From Bifidobacterium sp. (GTDB lineage Bacteria > Actinomycetota > Actinomycetes > Actinomycetales > Bifidobacteriaceae), in the NCBI GenBank assembly GCA_022649135.1, contig JALCNP010000001.1, forward strand, positions 170,638 to 234,637: a stretch of DNA of 64,000 bases, given 5' to 3'. How positions within the stretch are numbered: the stretch's first letter is position 1; every line of letters starts with the position of its first letter. The notes below the pieces were generated by a model. That model was given only the letters and a program-made list of their open reading frames with translations, had not been told where the DNA came from and did not search any database. The position numbers and the translations under genes are program-made. Positions 27,677 to 37,574 of the stretch are shown here, piece after piece.

Positions 27677-30600
27677 CTACCGGTAAAGCTTCATGCCGTG
27701 GGGCACGTCGACAAATCCCGCGTCGCGAAGCATGCGAGCGTACCCGGTGGCCTCCGCAAGCCCCCTCCCGTTGACGTCGCTGACAAGGACGGATGCCCGC
27801 CCTCGTCCTCGCAGGCTTCCCGCCATCCGAGCGAACGCCGATGTGACCGAATCGTCGTCCGTATGGGCGAACACAAGCAGATGGTGGCTGCGCGGCGCTG
27901 CATAGACCACCGGCTCGCCATGGTAGAGGACGACCAGGCAGCCGGCACGGCGCGTGGGTCTTATCGAAGGCGATCCGGATCCCGCGCTCTTAGGGATGTC
28001 CCGGTCGTCACGTCGGGCGGAGGGGGTGTCGACGGCGACATCCGGCCACGGCGACACCCCGCCTGCCAGATTGGCCGGATCGAGGACGTCAAGAGCGATC
28101 GCCGCGCTGTCGGATTCCCCATGCGATGCGAATTCGCGCAGTGCGTCGACAAGATGACGGCCGGCGAACTGCGCGGCGCCATATCCCTCGACGAACATGC
28201 CTCTCACGAGCCTTCCCGTGTCCTCCATACGCTTGAGCACCGGATATATTCCAGAGAACCCTCCCGGAAGACCGTCCTTATCGGCGATCGCCGACGAGAT
28301 GACGCCGTATCGGTCGAGCAGCACCTCAACCTGAGCGACGGCCATTTCCTCGACGGACGCGCCCGGGGCCTCAACCGCCGACCACAGCCCGGCGGTTTCG
28401 GGGAAAGCATTGAGGCGTCCGCGCAGCAGACCCGCCCGGCGCGATGGCCTCGATGGTCCAGCGGATCGTCGAGGCCCCGATTCCCGGGCGCGAATCGGCT
28501 GAAGCGAGCTATTGGTGACCCTCCCCTGCCGGACCAGCGACCATAGCGCCGCGGAAAAGCAATCGTCCGACCATCCGGCTCCCTTCTCCCCTTCCCGGGC
28601 CGGACCATCATCGTCGGGTGTGCGGCCCGCATCATGCGGCTGCGTGTCCAGGCATCTCTCACGGACAAGATCCCTCAGACGACTCCAGCGGAAGGCTCCG
28701 GAGGAAGACAGGACATCCATGATGCACGCCGGCACCATGCCCCCGTCCTCGCCGCCGTCCCCCTCAGACGCGTGATCCGTGTGCGGAAGCCGCCCCAACA
28801 GGGGAGAATCCGACGGATACAGGCCTATCGTCGGCGAACCGGCGTCACCTTTGCCGCTCCCCGCGGAACCTTCCCTTCCCGAGCCGACCCAGGTCACCTC
28901 CCCGGTGGAGACCAGCTCATCGAGCATGGCCGGGGCATAGTCCCTCATACGCGCGGGAAAGACGGATTCCTCCCATACCGCCAACGGCAAGGTCACTCCC
29001 TGGAGCTGCTCGATCAGGCGCATCAGCGCTCGGGGCCCGGCTACGGGCTCATCCCCGGCGGGGGCCACCATCTGCCTGTCACACAGAAACATCTGATACA
29101 CCCTCATGGGCACCGGCCGGATGTCCCGGCGTGCCTTCACCAGAGAACGGGAGCGAATCGCAGCGAAAACATCCTTGTGCAGATACTGCAGATGTGCGGC
29201 GTGCTCGGTGAACGTGCCGGAAAGAAGCACGCCCCGGGAGACAAGCCGATCGAGCTCATGCACGGTGCGGGCCGCGTCCAGTCCGCAGTGGCGAATCGCG
29301 TCATCCGCGACGAAGGGTCCGTGGGTCTTCGCATAGCGCACCAGTCTCCCGACGCCGTCGTCCGCACTGAGTTCGTTCCAGAATCTGATCGCACCCAGCC
29401 GCGCCTCGACCTCCTTGATGACCTCGTCGTCCATCACCGTCGACACGGATGACCCCGTCAGCAGACGCTGGAGAACATCAGGGTCCATGGAAAGCAGCGA
29501 GACGTTTCTTTCCGCCGCGGGGACATCGTACTGATACATCACGGAACCGACGAAGCCGAAAAGGAGATTCTGCGCGAACTCGGAGGGGGCGTCCGTCCCC
29601 ACCGTCACAAGCTCTATCGTTCCCGCATGGATATGCGCCATCAGGCGGCACAATGCGGAAAGATCGTAGACGTCCTGAAGACATTCGCGTGCGGTCTCCA
29701 GCATGAGGGGGAAGTTCCTCTGGGTTTTGGCGGCGGAAAGAAGCTGCGACGCCCGAAGACGCTGCTTCCACAGAGGGGTTCTTCTGCGGGGATCGGTGCG
29801 CGGAAGGAACAGCGCACGTGCGGCGCATTCTCTGAATCTGGCCGCGAACAGCACGGTCGAGTCCACGTCGGAGCGTGCGATACTTCGGATTTCCTCCGGC
29901 TCGAAGGTGAACAGCCCGGCGACGTCCGGCAGGTCATCGCCCTGCTCCAGACGTATGACGATCCCATCGTCGGCGGCGTAGGCCTGTCCGTCATACCCGT
30001 ATCTCTGCTTGAGACGGTGGGACACCGCCATCGCCCATGGCTCGTGCACACGACGACCATAGGGGGAATGAAGGATGATCCGCCAGTTTCCCTCCTCGTC
30101 GGCACACCGTTCGATCACCAGCCCGCGGTGCGTGGGGATGAGGCCCGTCTCCAGTTTCTGGCTCTCCAGAAGCCCGGCGAGATTGTCTATGGAATTGTCG
30201 TCCAGACCATCGTCGGCGAGGCGTCGGCGAGTTGCGGCATCGAAACCGGCGTTCACCTGTTGGGCAGCGGTAGAATCCCCGGCCGGTGGGTCATCCGCTT
30301 CCCTGTTCGACTCCGGATGGGCTCCCTGGGCGTCCGGATCTCCCGGAGGCGCGATAAGGCCCTTCGACATGGCTTCGAGGAAACGACCCCGGGCGATGCC
30401 GAAGCCCGCGTCACGCCCACCGCCCTCGCCATGCCAGAAAGGAAGGCGCGCCAGACGACCCGGAGCGGGGGTGACGACCACCCGGTCCCTGGTGATCCGT
30501 TCGATCTGCCACGTGGAGGTGCCCAGGGTAATGACATCGCCGACGCGGGATTCATACACCATCTCCTCATCGAGCTCCCCCACACGACGCGGGCCGGCGC

Positions 30601-32317
30601 CCGCATCCGACTCGGGAAGCACCACCGTGAACTGGCCCCGATCCGCGATGGTCCCGCCGGAGGTGACGGCGAGACGCTGGGCCCCGGGAAGCGCGGAAAC
30701 GATGTTCTTCTCCCTATCCCAGGACAGTGAGGGTCTGAACTGAGAGAATTCCTCGCCGTTGTATGCCCCGGTGAGCATACCCAGCACCGAGTCGAACATC
30801 GACCGGTCGAGGTCGGCGAAGGGGGCCGCGCCCCGGACGGCGTCGAACCACTCATCGGGGACGAGATCGTCCATCGCAGCGGCCGCGACGGTCTGCTGCG
30901 CAAGCACATCGAGCGGGTTGCGCAGAACCGTCAGCGGTTCGATCAGACCCGTCTTCATGCATTCGACCACTGAGGCCATGCCGATGATGTGCTCGCGGGT
31001 CAGCGGGTGGAAGACGGCATGAGAGACCCCCGCGACCCGGTGATCGGCCCGTCCGACCCTTTGCAGGCCGGAGGCGACGGAGAGGGGCGGGGCGATCTGG
31101 ATGACGAGATCGATCGATCCCATGTCGATCCCCAATTCCAGACTGCTCGTGGCGACGACGCAGCGCAGCCGCCCCTTTTTGAGATCGTCCTCGATGCGCG
31201 CCCGCCGCTCCTTGGATACGGAACCGTGATGGGCCATCGCGATGGTTTCCTCCGGATCGTGCGGCTGCACCAGCGTGCTTGAGGAGCCGACGACGGCATC
31301 GTAATGCAGGGCGCGAGACGAACCGTAGCCGTCCTCCGGCGGACGACCACCCCCGACGCCTTCGGATGCGCGGAGACGTTCGTCATGCTCGCCGCGAAGC
31401 TGCCCGTAGAGATCGTTCAGCCGAGCGGTAAGTCTCTCCGCCAGTCCACGTGAGTTGACGAACACCAGTGTCGTATGATGCCGAAGAACCTCGTCGAGGA
31501 TCTGACGCTCCAGGGCGGGCCAGATGGAGGTGGAGGGGTTGCTCCGGGGTGCGCCCGGCGAATTCGCGGAGCCACGATCGCGCATATCATGCACGGGCTC
31601 GATCACACGTACATCCATCGCCGGGGAGGCGGACGGGTCGATGATGCTGACGGGCGCCGAGCCGGAGAGGAAACGCGCGGCCTGCTCGACGGGACGCACC
31701 GTGGCGGACAGGCCGATGCGCTGCGCCGGTGCGGCCGTCAGAAGGTCCAGCCGCTGCAGGCTCAAGGCCAGATGGGCCCCACGCTTCGTCCCGGCAATCG
31801 CATGAATCTCGTCGATGATGACGGTTCGAACCGAACGCAGCACGTGCCGGGCCTTCGACGTCAACATCAGATACAGGGATTCCGGCGTCGTGACAAGGAT
31901 GTCCGGCGGATGCGACACGATTTTTCTTCGATCCCTTGCGTTCGTGTCACCGCTGCGGATCGCGACCCGGATTCCGGCGGATGCGACGCCCTGCCGAGAG
32001 CGCTGCTCGTCGATGCCCGCCAACGGACGCTGAAGATTTCGGGCCACATCGGTGCCCAGGGCCTTCAGGGGGGAGACATACAGAACCGTCACACCCGGTT
32101 TCCTCGGCGCGTCACGGGGGCTTGCGGCCATCAGCGAATCGATGGCCCACAGAAAGGCCGCCAACGTCTTGCCCGCCCCGGTCGGTGCAACGGCCAGCAC
32201 GTTCTTCCCCGCGCTGATCGCGGGCCAAGCCTCCCTCTGCACGTCGGTCGGAGAGGCGAACGCCTGCATGAACCAGGCGCGCGTCGGTTCAGTGAACATC
32301 TGCATACATTCGCACAT
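27677..32317 (-). CDS. lhr: Lhr-type ATP-dependent DNA/RNA helicase
   Basis: Large superfamily 2 helicase, about 1546 residues, close to the length of mycobacterial Lhr. Motif I is APTGAGKTLAAF, motif II is DEIHA, and SATVRPVEQ matches motif III. A second RecA-like domain follows (TLVFVNSRGLAERL, SSLELGIDMGSIDLV, QRVGRADHRV). Long winged-helix and Lhr-core C-terminal regions complete it. Mycobacterial Lhr is a DNA-damage-induced 3'-5' translocase, and here a LexA-like box overlaps the start. The start is uncertain: ATG at 32317 has CATAAT 7 nt upstream (leaderless type), while ATG at 32299 begins the conserved domain directly. Confidence 0.93.
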   Translation of the reverse strand: MCECMQMFTEPTRAWFMQAFASPTDVQREAWPAISAGKNVLAVAPTGAGKTLAAFLWAIDSLMAASPRDAPRKPGVTVLYVSPLKALGTDVARNLQRPLAGIDEQRSRQGVASAGIRVAIRSGDTNARDRRKIVSHPPDILVTTPESLYLMLTSKARHVLRSVRTVIIDEIHAIAGTKRGAHLALSLQRLDLLTAAPAQRIGLSATVRPVEQAARFLSGSAPVSIIDPSASPAMDVRVIEPVHDMRDRGSANSPGAPRSNPSTSIWPALERQILDEVLRHHTTLVFVNSRGLAERLTARLNDLYGQLRGEHDERLRASEGVGGGRPPEDGYGSSRALHYDAVVGSSSTLVQPHDPEETIAMAHHGSVSKERRARIEDDLKKGRLRCVVATSSLELGIDMGSIDLVIQIAPPLSVASGLQRVGRADHRVAGVSHAVFHPLTREHIIGMASVVECMKTGLIEPLTVLRNPLDVLAQQTVAAAAMDDLVPDEWFDAVRGAAPFADLDRSMFDSVLGMLTGAYNGEEFSQFRPSLSWDREKNIVSALPGAQRLAVTSGGTIADRGQFTVVLPESDAGAGPRRVGELDEEMVYESRVGDVITLGTSTWQIERITRDRVVVTPAPGRLARLPFWHGEGGGRDAGFGIARGRFLEAMSKGLIAPPGDPDAQGAHPESNREADDPPAGDSTAAQQVNAGFDAATRRRLADDGLDDNSIDNLAGLLESQKLETGLIPTHRGLVIERCADEEGNWRIILHSPYGRRVHEPWAMAVSHRLKQRYGYDGQAYAADDGIVIRLEQGDDLPDVAGLFTFEPEEIRSIARSDVDSTVLFAARFRECAARALFLPRTDPRRRTPLWKQRLRASQLLSAAKTQRNFPLMLETARECLQDVYDLSALCRLMAHIHAGTIELVTVGTDAPSEFAQNLLFGFVGSVMYQYDVPAAERNVSLLSMDPDVLQRLLTGSSVSTVMDDEVIKEVEARLGAIRFWNELSADDGVGRLVRYAKTHGPFVADDAIRHCGLDAARTVHELDRLVSRGVLLSGTFTEHAAHLQYLHKDVFAAIRSRSLVKARRDIRPVPMRVYQMFLCDRQMVAPAGDEPVAGPRALMRLIEQLQGVTLPLAVWEESVFPARMRDYAPAMLDELVSTGEVTWVGSGREGSAGSGKGDAGSPTIGLYPSDSPLLGRLPHTDHASEGDGGEDGGMVPACIMDVLSSSGAFRWSRLRDLVRERCLDTQPHDAGRTPDDDGPAREGEKGAGWSDDCFSAALWSLVRQGRVTNSSLQPIRARESGPRRSAGPSRPSRRAGLLRGRLNAFPETAGLWSAVEAPGASVEEMAVAQVEVLLDRYGVISSAIADKDGLPGGFSGIYPVLKRMEDTGRLVRGMFVEGYGAAQFAGRHLVDALREFASHGESDSAAIALDVLDPANLAGGVSPWPDVAVDTPSARRDDRDIPKSAGSGSPSIRPTRRAGCLVVLYHGEPVVYAAPRSHHLLVFAHTDDDSVTSAFARMAGSLRGRGRASVLVSDVNGRGLAEATGYARMLRDAGFVDVPHGMKLYR

Positions 32318-32324
32318 ATGTTCG
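32311..32324 (-). promoter_or_regulatory. LexA-type SOS box overlapping the lhr start
   Basis: The minus strand reads CGAACATATGTGCG, which fits the Gram-positive LexA consensus CGAACRNRYGTTYG at all but one position. It lies directly downstream of the CATAAT -10-like hexamer (32325-32330), where a bound repressor would block initiation. Confidence 0.55.
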
Positions 32325-32377
32325 ATTATGGCAGTCTCCGGGGACACGACCCGGCTCCCGCGCATGCGACAGCGGTG

Positions 32378-34756
32378 TCAGGTGTCGATTTTCGACCGAT
32401 CGAAATCATCGGCGTTATCGACGATGAACTGTTTTCGCGGAGGAACGTCGTCCCCCATCAGCAGGTCGAACACCCCGCTGGCGTTCTCCGCATCCTGCAT
32501 CTGGATTCGCCGAAGCATGCGGGTGCGCGGATCCATGGTCGTGTCGCCGAGCTGATCGGCGTCCATCTCGCCCAAACCCTTGTATCGCTGTATGTCGGCG
32601 TTGTAGTCGATTTTCCTGCGCCTCAGATCGGCGAGCTTGCCCGCAAGCTCGTCGTCCGAATACGTGTAGATGAACTCACCCTTGTGCTTGCCCGCGAGCG
32701 CGATCCTGTGCAACGGGGGAACGGCCGCATAGACTCGGCCGTGCTGGATCAGGGGACGCATATAACGGTAGAACAGGGTCAGCAGCAGGATTCTGATATG
32801 CGCGCCATCGACATCGGCATCGGTCATCATCACGATCTTGCGGTAACGGGCCTGGTCGATGTCGAATCCGGCCCCGGACCCGGCTCCCACCACCTGGATG
32901 ATGGCCGCGCACTCCTTGTTCGACAGCATCTGCGAGAGACTTGCCTTCTGAACGTTCAGAATCTTTCCGCGGATCGGCAATAGCGCCTGGAAACCCGAAT
33001 TCCTTGCGGCTTTGGCGGTTCCCAGGGCGGAGTCCCCCTCGACGATGAACAGTTCGGCCACATCGTCGTTGCCCGGCTGGCAGTCCGAAAGCTTGGGCGG
33101 CATGGAGGCCGATTCGAGCGCATTCTTTCTGCGTGTGACCTCCTTGGTCTTTCTCGCCTGAATCCGGGCGTGCATCTCCGAGACGATCTTCTCGAGAACA
33201 TGGGACGCCTGCTCCTTGAAACCGCGTCGCGACCCGGAGATCATCTCGCCGAACTGGCTGTCGGTCATCCGTGTCACGATGGGCTTCACCGGGGCCGTTC
33301 CCAGCACATCCTTCGTCTGGCCCTGAAACTGGGGTTCCGCGATGCGCACCGTCACGATGGCGACAAGACCGGCGAGAATGTCGTCGCGCTCGATGCGGGT
33401 CCCCGAATCCCTGAGGTTCACCTTGAGCTTGCGGGCATTGTCCTCGACCGTTTTGCGCACCTGCTTGGTCAGGCCTTGGAGGAAACCGTCGACGTGCATG
33501 CCCCCGCCGGGCGTCTCCACCACGTTGACGAAGCTTCGCATCACGGTGTCATAGCCGTTGACCCACCGCAAGGCGATATCGACGCCGCACTCGCGCTTCA
33601 CATATTGAGCGTGAAGCTCTCCGTCGGCACCAACGGCCTGGGTCTCCTCCTTGTATTCGTCCGTCCCCGAAATGTGCCAGATGTCGCTGATGGGTTCACC
33701 CGAGGACAGAAAATCGACGAAGTCCCTGACCCCTCCCCGATGCAGGAATTCCTCGACGCGTCGATGCCCCTGCCGATCGGGATGGATGTCCCCGGCTCCC
33801 TCCGCCGCATCGTCCGTCGACACTGGCCCGACGGCGCCGGCGTCCCTGTCGTCCGGATCGTCATCCGCATCATCAGCGTCCTGCGCGGCATGGTTGCCCG
33901 CAGCCTCGCCCGACTCATCAGCGTCGCCCGCACCCGAATCGAGAATCACGGAATCGGGGGCCTGCGCCCCCGGCACGGCCCCCTCCCCGCGCGCGTCCGG
34001 GTCGACCTCGCGCATCTCGTCGAGGGCTTCGTCACCCGTTTCGTCGATGTTGTCATCGACGACGCTGATGGCGAGTCCGGGCACAAGGAAACTTGTCTGA
34101 CGGACTCTGTCGATCAGCTGCTGATAGCTGAATCGCGCCGTGGCGTTGAATATCTCGGGATCCGCCCAATAGCGGACTCTGGTTCCCGTGGTTCTCGCAC
34201 CGACCGTGCCGATGATCTCCAGCTCGGTGGGCCTGTTCTTTCTCGTTCGTTTGAACGGCGCGTCCGGCGACGGATGACCGGGGTCAATGTCCTCATACAC
34301 GCCCGGATGCCCTTGGTGGAAGGCCATGTGGTATGTTTTCCCGCCACGGTCCACCTCGACATCCAGCCGTGAGCTCAGCGCGTTGACCACGGAGGATCCG
34401 ACTCCATGAAGCCCGCCCGCGGCATTGTAGGAGTCATTTCCGAACTTCGCGCCGGCATGCAGTTTGGTAAGCACCACCTCGACACCGGTAAGCCCCGTTT
34501 TGGGTTCGATGTCGACGGGGATTCCCCGTCCGTTGTCCGCGACCTCGACCGATCCGTCCTTGTGCAGGGTGACCGTGATCGTGTCGCAGGCCCCGGCGAG
34601 AGCCTCGTCCACGGCATTGTCGATGATCTCCCAGAGACAGTGCATCAGCCCCTGGCTGTCGGTCGTGCCTATGTACATTCCGGGACGCTTGCGCACGGCG
34701 TCCAGCCCCTCAAGAACGGTGAGGCTGTCCGCACCATACTTTTGCTTGGAAGCCAT
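32378..34756 (-). CDS. parE: DNA topoisomerase IV subunit B
   Basis: ATPase subunit of the type IIA topoisomerase. GHKL features are DNAVDEALAG, NGRGIPVD and GGLHGVGSSVVNALS. The TOPRIM domain has EGDSALGTAK and MTDADVDGAHI. A long acidic insertion (about 95 residues near 238-335, rich in Asp, Ala and Gly) interrupts the transducer domain between AISVVDDN and RRVEEFLHRGG, where relatives have a short loop. The ATG lies three bases past the rpoD stop with no strong ribosome site, so translation is probably coupled to rpoD. With parC at 25-27.5 kb the enzyme is complete. Confidence 0.9.
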   Translation of the reverse strand: MASKQKYGADSLTVLEGLDAVRKRPGMYIGTTDSQGLMHCLWEIIDNAVDEALAGACDTITVTLHKDGSVEVADNGRGIPVDIEPKTGLTGVEVVLTKLHAGAKFGNDSYNAAGGLHGVGSSVVNALSSRLDVEVDRGGKTYHMAFHQGHPGVYEDIDPGHPSPDAPFKRTRKNRPTELEIIGTVGARTTGTRVRYWADPEIFNATARFSYQQLIDRVRQTSFLVPGLAISVVDDNIDETGDEALDEMREVDPDARGEGAVPGAQAPDSVILDSGAGDADESGEAAGNHAAQDADDADDDPDDRDAGAVGPVSTDDAAEGAGDIHPDRQGHRRVEEFLHRGGVRDFVDFLSSGEPISDIWHISGTDEYKEETQAVGADGELHAQYVKRECGVDIALRWVNGYDTVMRSFVNVVETPGGGMHVDGFLQGLTKQVRKTVEDNARKLKVNLRDSGTRIERDDILAGLVAIVTVRIAEPQFQGQTKDVLGTAPVKPIVTRMTDSQFGEMISGSRRGFKEQASHVLEKIVSEMHARIQARKTKEVTRRKNALESASMPPKLSDCQPGNDDVAELFIVEGDSALGTAKAARNSGFQALLPIRGKILNVQKASLSQMLSNKECAAIIQVVGAGSGAGFDIDQARYRKIVMMTDADVDGAHIRILLLTLFYRYMRPLIQHGRVYAAVPPLHRIALAGKHKGEFIYTYSDDELAGKLADLRRRKIDYNADIQRYKGLGEMDADQLGDTTMDPRTRMLRRIQMQDAENASGVFDLLMGDDVPPRKQFIVDNADDFDRSKIDT

Positions 34757-34758
34757 TA

Positions 34759-36231
34759 TCACTGGTCCAGGAAGTCTCGGAGCGTCTGCGAACGCGAGGG
34801 GTGGCGCAGCTTCGACATGGTCTTCGACTCGATCTGCCGGATACGCTCGCGCGTGACCCCGTAGACGCGCCCGATGTCGTCAAGCGTTTTCGGCTGCCCG
34901 TCCTCAAGCCCATACCGCATCTTGATCACGCCGGCCTCGCGGGGGGACAATGTCTCCAACACCTGCCGGAACTGCTCCTGGAGAAGAGAGAACGCGACCG
35001 CATCCGACGGGGCTATGGCATCGGTGTCCTCGATGAGATCACCGAACTCGGAATCGCCGTCCTCGCCCAGAGGCGTATGCAGCGAAATCGGCTCACGCCC
35101 ATACTTCTGCACCTCCTGCACTTTTTCGACGGGCATGTCGAGCTCCCGGGCAAGTTCGTCCGGGGTGGGCTCGCGTCCCAGATCCTGAAGCATCTGGCGC
35201 TGGACGCGGGACAGCTTGTTGATGACCTCCACCATGTGAACGGGCACTCGAATGGTTCGGGCCTGATCCGCCATCGCACGGGTGATGGCCTGGCGAATCC
35301 ACCACGTGGCATAGGTCGAGAATTTGAAGCCCTTCTTCCAATCGAATTTCTCGACCGCGCGAATCAGCCCCAGATTCCCTTCCTGAATCAGGTCGAGGAA
35401 CAGCATGCCGCGACCGGTGTATCTCTTCGCCAGGGAAACGACCAGCCGGAGGTTGGCCTCCAGAAGATGATCCTTGGCCTTCTTTCCGTCCGCCGCGGCC
35501 CATTTCAATGCGCGCTTGCGCTTGAAGTCCATGTGCTCGAAGTCCTCGTCGAGCAGATGCTTGGCGTACAGACCCGCCTCGATGCGCTCGGAAAGATCGA
35601 CCTCCTGCTCGGCGTTCAACAGACTGACACGACCGATCTGCTTAAGATAGTCCTTCACGGGATCAGCCGTTGCTCCGGCGGCGATCACACGCCGCTTCGG
35701 GTTCCCCGACGGGGTCACCCCCTCGTCCTCGTCATCGTCGCGAACCACGAAAGCCCCCTTGGCCTTCGGGAGCTCCTCCTTGACCTTGCGATGAGGAAGG
35801 GAGCCGCTGTCGGATCCGTCATCCTGGGAATCGTCCTCGGAATCAGCGTCGTCGGAATCAGCGTCCGAACCGTCGATGTCATCGTCGTCGGAATCGTCAT
35901 CCGATCCGTCGTCGTCATCCGAACCGTCGTCGACATCGGAATCGTCGAGATCCTCCGGGGAATCGGCGTCGAACTCCTCGTCGTTGTCGTTGAGATCGTC
36001 GATGTTCTCGTCATCCGCACGGGAGCGTGCGGTCTGGGCCTTCGCGCCTTTCGCACGATGGCCCGAGGCCGGGGCGGCATGGTCGGAGCCGCGCGTCCTG
36101 GCCCGTGTCGTTGCAGTGCGGGAAGCCCCTGTGGCCGTCGATCGGCGAGCCGATGAGCTTTTCCCTGCGGGAATGACCTTGTCGCCGTGATCAGTCTGTT
36201 CCGTTGTTGCCGTCGTTTCCTTCGTGGCCAA
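34759..36231 (-). CDS. rpoD: primary RNA polymerase sigma factor (sigma-70 group 1)
   Basis: Housekeeping sigma factor of about 490 residues. Region 1.2 starts at [16 protein letters not shown]. Region 2 has [16 protein letters not shown] and the -10-reading [10 protein letters not shown]. Region 3 follows, and region 4 ends with [20 protein letters not shown], which reads the -35. The N-terminal 150 residues are an extreme Asp/Ser-rich stretch after a basic start. The likely start codon is TTG at 36231: AGGAGG lies six bases upstream, whereas the in-frame ATGs farther upstream lack one. The parE gene follows with a 2-bp gap. Confidence 0.95.
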   Translation of the reverse strand: MATKETTATTEQTDHGDKVIPAGKSSSARRSTATGASRTATTRARTRGSDHAAPASGHRAKGAKAQTARSRADDENIDDLNDNDEEFDADSPEDLDDSDVDDGSDDDDGSDDDSDDDDIDGSDADSDDADSEDDSQDDGSDSGSLPHRKVKEELPKAKGAFVVRDDDEDEGVTPSGNPKRRVIAAGATADPVKDYLKQIGRVSLLNAEQEVDLSERIEAGLYAKHLLDEDFEHMDFKRKRALKWAAADGKKAKDHLLEANLRLVVSLAKRYTGRGMLFLDLIQEGNLGLIRAVEKFDWKKGFKFSTYATWWIRQAITRAMADQARTIRVPVHMVEVINKLSRVQRQMLQDLGREPTPDELARELDMPVEKVQEVQKYGREPISLHTPLGEDGDSEFGDLIEDTDAIAPSDAVAFSLLQEQFRQVLETLSPREAGVIKMRYGLEDGQPKTLDDIGRVYGVTRERIRQIESKTMSKLRHPSRSQTLRDFLDQ

Positions 36232-36362
36232 ACTTATCCTCCTGCATGATCCCGCCATCGAGCGCATACCACATGGGCATACTTATGGCAAGGGCAAATC
36301 TTCAACTATAGGAGTTAACCATCTTGCACGGACGATTATTCCCGAACACAGCGCAATGCCCG

Positions 36363-37316
36363 CTATTTTACCCTTCGAACGTGCGATTCGGGGGATCTGC
36401 CCTCCAGCCACGCGGGCGCGATTCCATGATCCATCGCGGAAACGACGATGGAAGCCAAAGTGCAGCGGCCGTCGATCGACAAGGCGCTCAACGCTGTGTC
36501 ATAGGCCTTCCCGTCACCGAGCCACCACAGGATATAGGCGGTGACCGCAAAGGGCTGCACAAGGAACCGTCGGACTCCCCCCTCGTGGGCGGCGCAGACA
36601 ACAGGCATCGACTCGGGATCACCGTCGGTGGCGTGCGGGTGCGAACCGTCGGCATCGATTTGGATGGCGCGCCCGGCAATCACGTCGGTGGCGTGCGGGT
36701 GCGGACCGTCGGCGTACGGAACCCCCATGTGGGTGATCCGTGCGCCCGGGATCGTATCCGCCTCATCGCACGTCACCGGCACACAGCGGCGCATCCGATC
36801 AAGAATCGCGATGCCATTGCGGCATCGTTCGATGCAGGGTGCGGCGCGGGAACTGGTGAAGGCGCGTTCCAGCAGCCCGCACATGCCCGTCACGTTGCGA
36901 ACGGTGTGGGGCCGCACGGCGAAGTCGATCATCCGCTGCAGACCGCACTCCTCCGGGGGCGCGATAATCGAGACGATAATGGCGTCGCGGACCGGCAGCG
37001 CGACCGTCATCGCGACTCCCAGCGTCCGCAGGCAGTCTTCGGACATGTCCTGCGCGGAATCGGAGAGGCCCTCCAGCCACCGGGAGAACGGCTCCGACAC
37101 GAATCGGGTGTCCGCCTTCACCGTTCCCCACTTCCTGCGCTCGTTGTGCAATCGGTCCGCAAGCCGTTCCCATGAGGATCGCCGCACCGGGCCATCGGGG
37201 CGATCCGCACCCCCGTCATGCCCCATGTCGTCGCCCGCACGCGGCTCCGCTGCGCCCTCCCCGGCGTCTGCGCCCCCTGGCGCATGGCATGTTTCGCTGT
37301 GGTCATAGGTCGTCAT
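36363..37316 (-). CDS. DUF4192 domain-containing protein
   Basis: Actinobacterial protein of unknown function, 317 residues, soluble. The C-terminal part (AYILWWLGDGKAYDTALSAL, APAWLEGR) fits DUF4192, and the N-terminal 40 residues are low-complexity Asp/Gly/Ala. GGAGG precedes the ATG at good spacing. A 31-bp direct repeat at a 60-bp period produces two copies of ADG(P/S)HPHATD near residues 201-230. It lies upstream of rpoD on the same strand with a 131-bp gap, a neighbourhood seen in other bifidobacteria-like genomes as far as I recall. Confidence 0.72.
   Translation of the reverse strand: MTTYDHSETCHAPGGADAGEGAAEPRAGDDMGHDGGADRPDGPVRRSSWERLADRLHNERRKWGTVKADTRFVSEPFSRWLEGLSDSAQDMSEDCLRTLGVAMTVALPVRDAIIVSIIAPPEECGLQRMIDFAVRPHTVRNVTGMCGLLERAFTSSRAAPCIERCRNGIAILDRMRRCVPVTCDEADTIPGARITHMGVPYADGPHPHATDVIAGRAIQIDADGSHPHATDGDPESMPVVCAAHEGGVRRFLVQPFAVTAYILWWLGDGKAYDTALSALSIDGRCTLASIVVSAMDHGIAPAWLEGRSPESHVRRVK
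36623..36713. repeat. 31-bp direct repeat inside the DUF4192 gene
   Basis: Copies at 36623-36653 and 36683-36713 differ at one base. The 60-bp period keeps the reading frame and yields a repeated HPHATD peptide. Confidence 0.7.
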
Positions 37317-37561
37317 CGGTTCCTCCCCGCCGTCAGCCGAATCCACTGATCCGCACGCGCGCACAGAAGCCGATCCCCTGCGCCGCCCGCACACACCACC
37401 ATGCACGACAACTCTGCGCGATCCCCCGCCTCACGTCACCTGTGGTCGAGTGCCCGCGACACCGGGCGCCGAGGATGCGTCGTCCACATCCCGCGTGGGC
37501 CCGTGCGCGGACGTTCGACGACGCCCCGTCGGACTTCCTTGTGCCATCGTCTTTGTCCGGA

Positions 37562-37567
37562 TACCCT
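37562..37567 (+). promoter_or_regulatory. -10-like hexamer for a leaderless prenyl synthase transcript
   Basis: TACCCT followed by 7 nt and ATG. The intervening AGGAG is only one base from the ATG, too close to act as a normal ribosome site. Confidence 0.4.
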
Positions 37568-37574
37568 CAGGAGT

